64,000 nucleotides of DNA from Paraoerskovia sediminicola (GTDB lineage Bacteria; Actinomycetota; Actinomycetes; Actinomycetales; Cellulomonadaceae), in assembly GCF_030296575.1 (NCBI RefSeq), contig NZ_AP027729.1, forward strand, positions 2,170,001-2,234,000. The letters are read 5' to 3'. Within the stretch, counting starts at the first letter, position 1, and every line of letters begins with the position of its first letter. Under the pieces are notes generated by a model. The model worked only from the letters and a program-made list of their open reading frames with translations, was not told the origin of the DNA and did not search any database. The position numbers and the translations under genes were made by a program. This document shows positions 38,889 through 48,234 of this stretch, in pieces.

Positions 38889-41800
38889 ATGGACATCGCC
38901 AACCCCGCCGCACCCGGCGCGACCCTCACGACCCCTGACGACGCCCCCGACGACGCGCCCACCGCGACCCGGCCCGACACCGCCGTCACCGACCTCACCG
39001 ACGCCGCCGCCGAGCTCGCGCACAGCTGGATCGCCGCGGCCGAGCACGACCAGGACGCGACCGAGCAGGCCACCGCCGGCCGGCTCGGCGCCCTCGTCTC
39101 GGACCCCAAGGGCCTCGAGCTCGCCGTCCGTTTCGTGGACGACGTCGCCCGCCCGCACGACGTCCACGTCGCCGCCCGCGAGCTGCGCCGCCTCGGTGAC
39201 GTCGCGGCCGACGCGAAGGGGTTCCTCGGTCCGGTCGACCGCCTCCTCCTGCGCGCCGGGGCCCTCGTCGCCCCCGCGCTCCCGCAGGTCGTCGTGCCCG
39301 CCGCGCGCATCCGGCTGCGCCAGCTGGTCGGCCACCTGGTGGCGGACGCCGGCCCCGGGCTCGGCAAGCACCTCGCCCGCACGCGCGAGCAGGGGTACAT
39401 GCTCAACGTGAACCTGCTCGGCGAGGCGGTCCTCGGCGAGGACGAGGCGCGGGCGCGCCTCCAGCGCACGATCGCCCTCGTCGAGCGCCCCGACGTCGAC
39501 TACGTCTCCGTCAAGGTGTCGTCCGTGGTCTCCCAGCTCGTCACCTGGGACCTGGAGGGCTCGCGCGACCGGGTCGTCGAGCGGCTGCTCCCGCTGTACC
39601 GCGCCGCCCGCGAGCACGGCGTCTTCGTCAACCTCGACATGGAGGAGTACAAGGACCTCGCGCTCACGACCGAGGTGTTCCGCGCCGTCCTCGACCGTGA
39701 CGAGCTGCGCGACCTCGAGGCCGGGATCGTCCTCCAGGCCTACCTGCCCGACGCGCTCGGCGCGCTCGAGGAGCTCACCGCGTTCGCGCAGCGACGCGTC
39801 GCCGAGGGTGGGGCCCCGATCAAGGTGCGCCTCGTCAAGGGCGCGAACCTCGCGATGGAGCACGTCGACGCAGAGCTCCACGACTGGGCGACCGCGCCCT
39901 ACGCGACGAAGCCCGACGTCGACGCGAACTACGTGCGGCTCATCGACTACGCGCTGCACCCGGACCGCTCCGGCGCCGTCCGCATCGGCGTCGCGAGCCA
40001 CAACCTGTTCCACGTGGCGCTCGCCGTCCTGCTCGGGCGTGCCCGCGGGGTCACCGAGGGCATGGACATCGAGATGCTCCAGGGCATGGCCCCTGCCGAG
40101 GCGCGCGCGGTGCGCGACGAGGTCGCGAAGGACCGCGTCGCCGGGCGCGAGCACGGTGGTCAGGTCGTCCTGTACACGCCGGTCGTCGCGGACGAGGACT
40201 TCGACGTCGCCGTGTCGTACCTCGTGCGCCGCCTGGAGGAGAACTCCGCGGAGCAGAACTTCCTGCACGCCATGTTCGCCGACGAGGGTGCGGACGGTAC
40301 CGACGGCGCCGACGGCGCCGGCTCGGGTTCCGCTTCGAGCGCGGCGTCGAGCGCCATGTCGAGCCAGGAGGCCGCGTTCCGCGCCTCGGTCGCGCTCGGT
40401 GCGAGCTATCCGCAGGAGGCCGTGACCCCGCGCCGCACGGCGCGCCCGCTCGACGAGGTCACCCCGTCGATCGCGGGTCCCGGCGAGTTCCACAACGCCG
40501 CCGACACCGACCCCTCCGTCACCGAGCACCGCACCTGGGCGCAGCGCATCGTCGCCGGCGACGAGCACCGCCCGGTGCAGGTGGCCGAGGTCACGACCGA
40601 GGCGGAGGTGGACGACGTCGTCGCGCGGGCCGCTCGGGCTGCCGAGATCTGGTCCCAGGTCGCGCCGGCCACGCGGGCCGCGGCGCTGCGTGCCGTCGCC
40701 CGTCGTCTGGAGGAGGCGCGGACGGCCCTGGTGACCGCGATGGTCCACGAGCCGCGCAAGACCGTCGCCGAGGCCGATCCCGAGGTCACCGAGGCGATCG
40801 ACTTCGCCAACTACTACGCGCGGTCCGCCGAGCAGCTCGAGGAGATCGACGGCGCGACCTTCGCGCCACGCGGGGTCACCCTCGTGACGCCGCCGTGGAA
40901 CTTCCCGGTCGCGATCCCCGTCGGCGGGATCCTCGCGGCGCTGGCCGCCGGCTCCCCGGCGATCGCCAAGCCCGCGCCTCCGACGCCACGCTGCCTCGAG
41001 GTGGCGGTCGACGCGATCCACCTGGGCCTGCTCGACGCGGCGCGCGACGCCGCGGAGTCCGGTGCGGACACGGCGTTCGACGAGCAGCTCGCCCGCGACG
41101 TGGTGCAGTACGCACGGGTCCCCGACGGCGACCTGGGCAAGCGGCTCGTCACGCACGACGGCATCGCTCGGGTCGTGCTCACGGGAGCGCTCGAGACGGC
41201 GCAGATGTTCGCCGAGTGGACGCCGGAGCGGCACCTGTTCGCGGAGACGTCGGGCAAGAACGCCCTCGTCGTCACGCCCGCCGCGGACATCGACCTCGCG
41301 GTGGCCGACCTCGTCCGCGCCGCGTTCGGGCACGCGGGGCAGAAGTGCTCCGCCGCCTCGCTCGGCATCCTCGTCGGGAGCGTGGCCGACCTGCGGACAC
41401 GTACGGGGCGGCGCTTCCGCACCCAGCTCGTCGACGCCGTCCGCTCCCTGCGCGTCGGCCCGTCCACCGACCTCGGTACCGTCATGAACCCGCTGACGGA
41501 GCCGGCGTCCGGCAAGCTCCTGCGGGCGCTGACCACTCTGGAGCCTGGCGAGCAGTGGCTCGTGCGGCCGCGCAGGCTCGACGAGGAGGGGCGCGTGTGG
41601 ACGCCCGGGCTCAAGACGGGCGTGGCGCCCGGGTCGTTCTTCCACACGACCGAGGTGTTCGGGCCCGTTCTCGGGCTGATGACGGCGGCGACGCTCGACG
41701 ACGCGCTCGAGCTCCAGAACGCGGTCGCGTTCGGCCTCACCGGCGGGATCCACAGCCTCGACCGGAGCGAGATCGACCACTGGCTCGACCGCGTCGAGGT

Positions 41801-42443
41801 GGGCAACGCCTACATCAACCGGCACATCACCGGCGCGATCGTGCAGCGCCAGTCGTTCGGCGGCTGGAAGGCCTCGGCCGTGGGCCCGGGCGCCAAGGCC
41901 GGCGGCCCCAACTACGTCCCCGAGCTGGGCGAGTGGGCGGACGGCGCGGACGTGCCCGACCGTGACACGGAGCCGGAGGCGTGGCTCGCCTGGGCGGAGC
42001 AGAGCGACGCTCGCGCCTGGGAGCGCGAGTTCGGCGCCGAGCACGACCCGTCGGGACTCGTGGCCGAGTCCAACGTGTTCCGCTACCGGCCGCTCGACGC
42101 GATCACCGTGCGCGTCGGGGCGGGTGCGCGGCCCGTCGAGGTCGCCCGCGTGATGTCGGCGGCCCGTCGGGCCGGTGTCACGGTCGAGGTGAGCCGTTCG
42201 GAGGGGTCGGGAGCGACGTCCGACGCCGACTTCGCGGCCTCGGTCGCCGACGGCCGGGTCTCCGGCCGGGTGCGCGTCGTCGGGACGAGCGCGGGCCTGC
42301 GGGCCGCGGCCGCCGGTCGCACGGGCGACGTGACGGTCCTCGACGCACCGGTGCTCGCCAGCGGTCGGCGCGAGATCCTACCGATGCTGCGCGAGCAGGC
42401 CGTGAGCCGCACGCTGCACCGGTTCGGTCACGTCATGCGGTGA
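38889..42443 (+). CDS. putA: Bifunctional proline dehydrogenase / delta-1-pyrroline-5-carboxylate dehydrogenase
   Basis: An 1,184-residue PutA that oxidises proline to glutamate in two steps. The FAD-dependent proline dehydrogenase barrel spans about residues 150-470 (VKVSSVVSQL, IKVRLVKGANLAMEH, RIGVASHNLFHVA). A Ser/Gly/Ala-rich linker follows (about 475-505). The P5C dehydrogenase domain has TPPWNFPVAIPVGG, the general base Glu786 in LFAETSGKN and the nucleophile Cys820 in GQKCSAAS. A C-terminal extension of about 130 residues follows. There is no N-terminal ribbon-helix-helix, so it does not self-repress as in enterobacteria; the divergent AraC gene may do that. ATG 38889 is the likely start. 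Confidence 0.93.
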   Translation: MDIANPAAPGATLTTPDDAPDDAPTATRPDTAVTDLTDAAAELAHSWIAAAEHDQDATEQATAGRLGALVSDPKGLELAVRFVDDVARPHDVHVAARELRRLGDVAADAKGFLGPVDRLLLRAGALVAPALPQVVVPAARIRLRQLVGHLVADAGPGLGKHLARTREQGYMLNVNLLGEAVLGEDEARARLQRTIALVERPDVDYVSVKVSSVVSQLVTWDLEGSRDRVVERLLPLYRAAREHGVFVNLDMEEYKDLALTTEVFRAVLDRDELRDLEAGIVLQAYLPDALGALEELTAFAQRRVAEGGAPIKVRLVKGANLAMEHVDAELHDWATAPYATKPDVDANYVRLIDYALHPDRSGAVRIGVASHNLFHVALAVLLGRARGVTEGMDIEMLQGMAPAEARAVRDEVAKDRVAGREHGGQVVLYTPVVADEDFDVAVSYLVRRLEENSAEQNFLHAMFADEGADGTDGADGAGSGSASSAASSAMSSQEAAFRASVALGASYPQEAVTPRRTARPLDEVTPSIAGPGEFHNAADTDPSVTEHRTWAQRIVAGDEHRPVQVAEVTTEAEVDDVVARAARAAEIWSQVAPATRAAALRAVARRLEEARTALVTAMVHEPRKTVAEADPEVTEAIDFANYYARSAEQLEEIDGATFAPRGVTLVTPPWNFPVAIPVGGILAALAAGSPAIAKPAPPTPRCLEVAVDAIHLGLLDAARDAAESGADTAFDEQLARDVVQYARVPDGDLGKRLVTHDGIARVVLTGALETAQMFAEWTPERHLFAETSGKNALVVTPAADIDLAVADLVRAAFGHAGQKCSAASLGILVGSVADLRTRTGRRFRTQLVDAVRSLRVGPSTDLGTVMNPLTEPASGKLLRALTTLEPGEQWLVRPRRLDEEGRVWTPGLKTGVAPGSFFHTTEVFGPVLGLMTAATLDDALELQNAVAFGLTGGIHSLDRSEIDHWLDRVEVGNAYINRHITGAIVQRQSFGGWKASAVGPGAKAGGPNYVPELGEWADGADVPDRDTEPEAWLAWAEQSDARAWEREFGAEHDPSGLVAESNVFRYRPLDAITVRVGAGARPVEVARVMSAARRAGVTVEVSRSEGSGATSDADFAASVADGRVSGRVRVVGTSAGLRAAAAGRTGDVTVLDAPVLASGRREILPMLREQAVSRTLHRFGHVMR

Positions 42444-42453
42444 CGCTCGTGGC

Positions 42454-42490
42454 GTGGTCATGGCCGTGAGACGATCACGGCCATGACCAC
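42454..42490 (+). promoter_or_regulatory. Perfect 16-bp hairpin covering the patatin start codon
   Basis: Arms 42454-42469 and 42475-42490 pair perfectly around the five-base loop GACGA. The second arm contains the ATG at 42483. It may end the putA transcript, hide the start codon of the next gene in a readthrough mRNA, or be a long operator. Confidence 0.6.
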
Positions 42491-43313
42491 GGCATTCGTC
42501 CTCGGCGGCGGCGGGGTCCGCGGCGCGGTGCACATCGGCATGCTGCGGGCGCTCCTCGAGCGCGGCGTGCGCCCCGACCTGGTGGTCGGGACGTCCATCG
42601 GAGCGATCAACGGGTCGGCGGTGGCACAGGACCCGACGCTCGACGTCGTCGAGCGGCTCACCGCCGCCTGGTCGTCGCCCACCGCCGCGGCCGTCTACGG
42701 CGAGTCCTGGTTCCGTCAGGTGCGGCGCCTCGCGGCGTCCCGCACGCACCTCAACAACCCCGACCCCCTCCGGTCGCTCATCGTGGACACGATCGGGGCG
42801 AGGACCACGTTCGAGGACCTGGCCGTCCCGCTGGTCGTGTCCGCCGCGAGCATCGAGCGGGCGGCCGAGCACTGGTTCGACTCGGGCCCCCTGGTCGACG
42901 CGGTGCTCGCGTCCTCGTCCGTCCCTGGCGCGCTCCCGCCGACCGAGGTCGACGGCGAGCACTACATCGACGGCGGCATGGTCAACTCGATCCCGCTCGG
43001 CGAGGCCGTGCGCCGCGGAGCCACGGAGATCTACGTGCTCCAGGTAGGACGCATCGAGGAGCAGCTGACCCCGCCGGAGAACCCCGTCGACGTCGCCCGG
43101 ATCAGCTTCGAGATCGCGCGCCGGCACCGGTTCGCCCGCGAGCGGGACGACGTCCCGCCCGGCACCGCGCTCCACGTCCTGCCGAGCGGCGGGCCCGCGC
43201 CCGGCGACGAGAAGCCCGGTTCCTTCCGTCGTCTCGACGCGACGCAGGCCCGGATCGACGCCTCCTACGCGGCGACCGTGGCGTACCTGGACGAGCAGGA
43301 GGGCGACCGCTGA
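42483..43313 (+). CDS. Patatin-like phospholipase (RssA-type)
   Basis: A 276-residue patatin-family acyl hydrolase. The oxyanion loop GGGGVRG (residues 8-14), nucleophile Ser38 in GTSIG and dyad Asp163 in YIDGGMVNS are all present. No signal peptide or membrane helix is seen, so it is cytoplasmic. It would release fatty acids from phospholipids or other acyl esters. Its TGA overlaps the ATG of the acyltransferase gene, a pairing that suggests deacylation and reacylation of the same lipid; that link is inference. The start codon lies inside a strong hairpin. Confidence 0.9.
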   Translation: MTTAFVLGGGGVRGAVHIGMLRALLERGVRPDLVVGTSIGAINGSAVAQDPTLDVVERLTAAWSSPTAAAVYGESWFRQVRRLAASRTHLNNPDPLRSLIVDTIGARTTFEDLAVPLVVSAASIERAAEHWFDSGPLVDAVLASSSVPGALPPTEVDGEHYIDGGMVNSIPLGEAVRRGATEIYVLQVGRIEEQLTPPENPVDVARISFEIARRHRFARERDDVPPGTALHVLPSGGPAPGDEKPGSFRRLDATQARIDASYAATVAYLDEQEGDR

Positions 43314-44379
43314 TGTGGCGGCTCCCGCCGCGATGGCTGCGCAGGGTCCTGCTCGCCCCGGGGGTCCTGCTGATCGTCGGCTTCATACCCTTCGTGCTGC
43401 TCGGCGCGGCGCTCCTCGGCGGCATCGCGAGCTGGCTCTTCCCGGGTCACCTCCGGCTCGCGCGCATCGTCTGGATGGTCGCGTTCTACCTGCTGTGGGA
43501 CGCCGTCGCCGTCCTCGCGCTCTTCGGCCTCTGGATCGGCTCGGGGTTCGGCTGGGGCATCCACCGGCCGGTGTTCGAACGAGCGCACTTCGGCCTCGCG
43601 CGCGTCATGCTGCGCATCATGTTCTGGCAGGTCCGCCTCACGCTGCGGCTGGACTTCGAGGCCGAGCGCCTCGTCGTCGACGAGGTCCCCGACGACACCC
43701 CGGTCATCGTGGTCAGCCGGCACGCCGGACCAGGAGACTCGTTCATCCTCGTGGACTCGCTGCTGAACCGGAGCCGACGCAACCCGCACATCGTGCTCAA
43801 GGACTCCCTCCAGTGGGACCCGGCGATCGACATCCTGCTGAACCGGCTCTCGTCGCGGTTCGTGACGCCGCACTCGCACCGGCGACCCGGTGACGCCGGG
43901 GGAGCCAGGCCGTCGGAGAGCTCGCGGCAGAGCTCGGGCCGCGGGACGCGCTGCTGATCTTCCCCGAGGGCGGCAACGTGACCCCGCAGCGACGGGAACG
44001 GCGGATCGCGGCCCTGCGCAGCGCCGGCCAGGAAGAGCTCGCCCGGCAGGCGGAGTCGATGGAGCACGTCATGGCGCCGCACGTCGGGGGAGTGCTGGCC
44101 GCGATCGAGTCGGCCCCGCAGGCGCGCGTCGTGTTCGTCGGGCACACCGGCCTCGAGCACATGTCCACCGTGCGCGACGTGTGGCGCGAGCTCCCGATGG
44201 ACAAGCACATCCTCGTGCGCGCCCGCGCGGTGGAGCCCGGCGACGTCCCCACCGACCCCGCCGAGCGGGAGGGCTGGCTCTTCGCCGAGTGGATGAAGGT
44301 CGACGCCTGGATCGCCGAGCGGTCCCGCGCCGAGGAGATGGCCGCGGAGCGCGAGGCCTCGGAGCACGAGACCCTGTAG
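43313..44379 (+). CDS. PlsC-like 1-acylglycerol-3-phosphate acyltransferase, one frameshift
   Basis: A 355-residue membrane acyltransferase. Two to three N-terminal helices (about residues 10-80) precede the acyltransferase domain: motif I SRHAGPGDSF (His137, Asp142), a central KDSLQWDP, and motif III FPEGGNVTPQRR. The family transfers acyl groups to lysophospholipids such as lysophosphatidate. One base is missing in the G run at 43898-43902; correction gives GDAGGSQAVGELAAELGPRDALLIFPEGG. The C-terminus is Glu/Ala-rich. It is translationally coupled to the patatin gene and meets the winged-helix gene tail to tail with a 9-bp gap. Confidence 0.85.
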
Positions 44380-44388
44380 GTCGAGCGG

Positions 44389-45600
44389 TCAGGGCAGCAC
44401 CCAGCCGCCGCTCGCGACGTCGCGGAACTGCGCGAGGCGCTCCACCTCGGCGTCGACGAGAGCCCGTCGTGCCGTGCCGAACGTCTCCCACGGGTCGACG
44501 GCAACGGTCAGCGTGCGCTTGTCGCCGCTGCCGCTCGTGCGCGGTCGCCAGGTGCCCACGACCTCGCCGTCGTCGAGCACGGCCCCCGGATGTCCGATCG
44601 TCCGCCACAGCTCCGCCGCCCGTCCACGGTCGGCGACCAGGACGTCGCGGTCGCGCCCCTGCAGGTACCCGTCGAACGGCCCGGCCAGCCGCACGGCCCG
44701 ACCCGATGCTGCGGCCCGTCCCGGGTCCCGCAGGCGCGCGACGTCGTCCGCCAGGACGAACCGCCCCGAGCCCTTGGGAGCGGGGGCGTCCGTGACCACG
44801 ACGGGGACGACGTCGTCCGGCCAGTGCGCCTTGACCGTGCGCACGGGCGCGTCCACGAACGCCGCGGCCTCGTGGACGCTCGCCGGGCCGTAGAACCGCA
44901 GGTAGCCGCGGACGACGTCCCACCGCGAACGCGCCTCGCCCGCGAGGCTCGCGTACGGGTCGGGGGAGTGACGCGGGACGCGACGGAGCACCGGGGGAGA
45001 CGCGTCGGGCTCCAGCTCGAGGCCGGCCTGGAGCGCAGCGAGCCGGAACGGCATCTCGTAGAGGTGCGTCGCGTCGCACGGGGTGCAGTGCCGCAGGAAC
45101 GGCGGGTCGACCGCGGCGGTCAGCGCCGCGGAGAGGTCGCCCTTGACGGTGGGGCGCGCGACGATCTCCCGCTCGAGGACGGCGACCGTGCGCAGCGCGT
45201 CCAGGACCTCGAGGTCTGCGGCCTTCAGCGGTCGGCTCGCGTCGAAGACGCGCTTGGCCGCGTCCGTCTCGTCGTACGGGGCGGTCGCGGTGGTCACCGC
45301 GGCGGCGTCGGCGCGGCGGTACGCGTGGGGCGCACCGCGGAGCGTCCACGCGTACAGCAGCTCGCCCGGCGAGGCGGGCTCTGCTCCCCGGATCTCCAGG
45401 GCCCACGCGGCGCCGTCCGGCCCGGAGTCCTGGACCCCGAGGTCCAGGAGGTCCACCTCCGTCGACGCGGCCGACCCGGCCGCACGGCCCAGCTGGTGCG
45501 CGTCCCAGCGGAACGCACGCACCTGCGCGGACGTGACGGCGACCGGGCCACCCTCGGCGCGGGTCGGCGTGCCCGCTCCTCGGCTCGCACCCTTGCTCAT
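44389..45600 (-). CDS. Winged-helix DNA-binding domain protein (HTH_42 / AlkZ-like)
   Basis: A 403-residue protein of the HTH_42 family, which includes the AlkZ/YcaQ DNA glycosylases. Recognisable parts are VRAFRWDAHQLGR at the N-terminus, LYAWTLRGAPHAYRRAD, winged-helix segments near RWDVVRGYLRFYGPASVHEAAAF, and the C-terminal GPFDGYLQGRDRDVLVAD and GAVLDDGEVVGTWRPR. The catalytic Q-x-Q/D motif expected near the N-terminus of active AlkZ is not clearly present (WDAHQ here), so glycosylase activity is uncertain. The ATG at 45600 is followed by a Gly/Ala-rich segment of about 20 residues. Confidence 0.78.
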   Translation of the reverse strand: MSKGASRGAGTPTRAEGGPVAVTSAQVRAFRWDAHQLGRAAGSAASTEVDLLDLGVQDSGPDGAAWALEIRGAEPASPGELLYAWTLRGAPHAYRRADAAAVTTATAPYDETDAAKRVFDASRPLKAADLEVLDALRTVAVLEREIVARPTVKGDLSAALTAAVDPPFLRHCTPCDATHLYEMPFRLAALQAGLELEPDASPPVLRRVPRHSPDPYASLAGEARSRWDVVRGYLRFYGPASVHEAAAFVDAPVRTVKAHWPDDVVPVVVTDAPAPKGSGRFVLADDVARLRDPGRAAASGRAVRLAGPFDGYLQGRDRDVLVADRGRAAELWRTIGHPGAVLDDGEVVGTWRPRTSGSGDKRTLTVAVDPWETFGTARRALVDAEVERLAQFRDVASGGWVLP

Positions 45601-45742
45601 GCGTCCACGGTAGGCAGACGGCGCGGTCGCGGCACGTCGCAGCCGCGTGACACAGAGGCTCCTCGCAGGACCTCGCGGACCCCCTCTGGAGTCCCTCGCC
45701 CCTGGCGCGTCGGCCCGTCTGATCCCCGCCTGACCCGCCCGG

Positions 45743-46768
45743 TCAGCCGGAGCTGCGGCTCACCAGGCGCGCGGGCAGCGGCGGCGGCGTCGTCGCCGAA
45801 CCCACCTCGATGGTCGTGAGCAGGGCGTCGCAGGCCAGCCGCACGAGCTCGGACACGTCGTTGTGGATGGTCGTGAGAGCGATCGCCGGGTCCGCGGCCA
45901 TGTCTAGGTCGTCGAAGCCGATGACCGCGACGTCGTCGGGCACCGACCGGCCCCGCTCGCGCAGGACGCGCAGCGCACCGGCGGCCATCATGTCCGACGC
46001 CGCGAACACGCCGTCGATGTCGGGGTGCTCGTCGAGCAGCCGCTCCATGGCGGCCGCCCCACCCAGGAGGGTGAAGTCTCCGGTCTCGACGGCGTCGTCG
46101 GCGAGGCCGGCCTCGGCCATCGCGGCGCGCCAGCCGGTGAGCCGGTCCACCCCGGAGGTCATGTCGTCGGGACCCGTGACGGTGGCGATGCGCCGGCAGC
46201 CGCGCTCGACCATGCGCCTGACGGCCAGCCTGGCACCGCCAGCGTTGTCCATGTCGATGAAGGTCAGGCCGTCGGGGGAGAACGGGCGGCCCACGAAGAC
46301 GGAGGGCAGCGACGACGTGCGCAGCGCGTCCTCGAGACCGTCCTCCCGGTGGTGCGACGCGACGATCACCCCGTCGACGTGCCCGGAGGAGAGGTAGCGG
46401 GCGATGCGGCCCTCCTTCTCCCCGGGGCGCGCCATGATCAGGATGAGCTGGAGATCGCTCGACCCGAGCGCCGAGCTGACGCCGCGCAGCGTCGCGGTGA
46501 GGAACGGGTCGTTGAGCACGCGCTCGTCCGGCTCGGGGAGCACGAGCGCGACCGATCCGGTCCGCCGCGTGACGAGCGAGCGCGCGGCCCGGTTCGGGAC
46601 GAACCCGAGCCGGGCCACGGCGTCGTCCACCGCGGCCTGCGCCGAGGGCGAGACCCGCTCCCCGCCGTTGATCGCCCGCGACGCGGTCGAGCGCGAGACG
46701 CCGGCCTCGCGAGCGACCTCGTCGAGCGTCGGGACCGAGCTCGCGCCGGGCCCCACCGTGGTGCTCAT
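45743..46768 (-). CDS. cebR: LacI-family repressor, CebR/CelR-like
   Basis: A 341-residue LacI repressor with helix-turn-helix PTLDEVAREAGVSRSTASRAINGG and the effector domain ending VAVIGFDDLDMAADPAIALTTIHND. It is the last gene of the cebE-cebF-cebG-bglC operon; its ATG overlaps the glucosidase stop. This is the arrangement of cebR/celR with cellobiose genes in actinobacteria, where the repressor releases TGGGAGCGCTCCCA-type boxes on binding cellobiose. Two such boxes precede cebE. Being in the operon it represses, it would form a negative feedback loop. Confidence 0.85.
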   Translation of the reverse strand: MSTTVGPGASSVPTLDEVAREAGVSRSTASRAINGGERVSPSAQAAVDDAVARLGFVPNRAARSLVTRRTGSVALVLPEPDERVLNDPFLTATLRGVSSALGSSDLQLILIMARPGEKEGRIARYLSSGHVDGVIVASHHREDGLEDALRTSSLPSVFVGRPFSPDGLTFIDMDNAGGARLAVRRMVERGCRRIATVTGPDDMTSGVDRLTGWRAAMAEAGLADDAVETGDFTLLGGAAAMERLLDEHPDIDGVFAASDMMAAGALRVLRERGRSVPDDVAVIGFDDLDMAADPAIALTTIHNDVSELVRLACDALLTTIEVGSATTPPPLPARLVSRSSG

Positions 46769-48234
46769 GCCGTGCGGGGTGGGACCGCGTTGTCGCGGGC
46801 GACCTGCGAGTACCAGCGACCGCTGGCCTTGACGGTGCGCTCCTGGGACTCGTAGTCGACCCGGACCACGCCGAAGCGCTTGCCGTAGCCCCAGGTCCAC
46901 TCGAAGTTGTCCAGGAGCGACCAGGCGAAGTACCCGCGCACGTCGGCGCCGTCGTCGATGGCGTCCTTGATCGCCCGCAGGTGGCCGTCGTAGAACGACA
47001 GCCGGTTCTGGTCGTCGACGGAGCCGTCCGCCTCCACGACGTCGTCGAACGCGCAGCCGTTCTCGGTGACGTAGAGCGCGATGCCCTTCGGTCCCGTGTA
47101 GTCGGCCTGCAGGCGGTTGAGCAGCCGGGTCAGGCCCTCGGGCTGGATCTCCCAGTCCATGTCGGTGACCGGGAGGCCGCGCGGGTGGACGTAGGCGTCG
47201 TCCGCCGCCGGGAACGGTGACTGCGTCGGGTACGACGTCGGAGCGCTGCCCTGGAGCTCGCGCTCCGCGGGCGTCGATGCCACGAGGTTGCCGTGGTAGT
47301 AGTTCACGCCGAGCGAGTCGATCGGGCTGGAGATGATCTCCAGGTCGCCGTCATGGATCTTCTCCTCGAGACCGAGGCCGGCGACGTCCTGGAGGAGGTC
47401 GGCGGGGTACTCGCCCGTGAGGATCGGGTCCGCGAAGATGCGGGTGAACTGCCCGTCGAGGCGACGTGCGGCGTCGACGTCGGCAGGGTTGCTCGGGTCC
47501 TTGGGGTCCTCGACCTCGAAGTTGAGCGTGATCCCGAGGTTGGCCTCGGGCGCACGCTCGCGCAGCGCCTGGACCGCGAGCCCGTGGCCCAGCATGAGGT
47601 GGTGCGCAGCCGCGAGGCCGTCCTCCTTGCTGCGACGGCCCGGGGCGTGCGCGCCGCCGGTGTACCCGAGGAACGCGGAGCACCACGGCTCGTTGAGCGT
47701 GGTCCACACGCCGACCCGGTCGCCCAGTGCCTCGTGCATCGTGACCGCGTACTCCTGGAACAGGTAGGCGGTGTCGCGGTTCGCCCAGCCGCCCTTCTCC
47801 TCGAGCGCCTGCGGCAGGTCCCAGTGGTAGAGGGTGAGCCACGGCAGGATGTCGTGCTCCAGCAGCTCGTCGACGAGGCGCGAGTAGTAGTCGAGCCCCT
47901 TCGGGTTGACCGCGCCGCCGTCGGGCCGGACCCGCGACCACGACGTCGAGAACCGGTAGGTCGCCAGGTTCATCTCGGCCATGAGGCGCACGTCGTCGCG
48001 GTAGCGGTGGTACTGGTCGCACGCGACCGTCCCGTCGTCGCCGCCCAGCACGGCTCCGGGCACCCGGCAGTACGCGTCCCAGATCGAGTCCTTGCGGCCG
48101 TCCTCCTGGCTGGCGCCCTCGACCTGGAACGCCGCGGTGGCGGCGCCCCAGAGGAAGCCCTCGGGGAAGCGGACGAGCCCCTCGGCGTTGCGGCCCGGCG
48201 TCGTCAGCGGGGCCGACGGTGTGTACGCGGTCAT
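46765..48234 (-). CDS. bglC: GH1 beta-glucosidase
   Basis: A 489-residue cytoplasmic GH1 beta-glucosidase. FPEGFLWGAATAAFQVEGA marks the N-terminus of the barrel; the acid/base Glu lies in TTLNEPWCSAFLGYTGG and the nucleophile Glu in LYVTENGCAFDD. GYFAWSLLDNFEWTWGYGKRFGVVRVDY closes the fold. It would split imported cellobiose and cello-oligosaccharides to glucose. Both ends overlap neighbours by ATGA (cebG upstream, cebR downstream), so the operon is tightly coupled. Confidence 0.95.
   Translation of the reverse strand: MTAYTPSAPLTTPGRNAEGLVRFPEGFLWGAATAAFQVEGASQEDGRKDSIWDAYCRVPGAVLGGDDGTVACDQYHRYRDDVRLMAEMNLATYRFSTSWSRVRPDGGAVNPKGLDYYSRLVDELLEHDILPWLTLYHWDLPQALEEKGGWANRDTAYLFQEYAVTMHEALGDRVGVWTTLNEPWCSAFLGYTGGAHAPGRRSKEDGLAAAHHLMLGHGLAVQALRERAPEANLGITLNFEVEDPKDPSNPADVDAARRLDGQFTRIFADPILTGEYPADLLQDVAGLGLEEKIHDGDLEIISSPIDSLGVNYYHGNLVASTPAERELQGSAPTSYPTQSPFPAADDAYVHPRGLPVTDMDWEIQPEGLTRLLNRLQADYTGPKGIALYVTENGCAFDDVVEADGSVDDQNRLSFYDGHLRAIKDAIDDGADVRGYFAWSLLDNFEWTWGYGKRFGVVRVDYESQERTVKASGRWYSQVARDNAVPPRTA

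Noticed and set aside
38820..42044. A 1,074-codon open frame antisense to putA
   Set aside because: It mirrors the codon bias of putA at very high GC, is rich in Arg/Gly/Val/His without domain motifs, and putA itself has clear catalytic residues.
44389..45600. Active AlkZ DNA glycosylase
   Set aside because: The family fold fits, but the catalytic Gln motif at the N-terminus is not clearly conserved.
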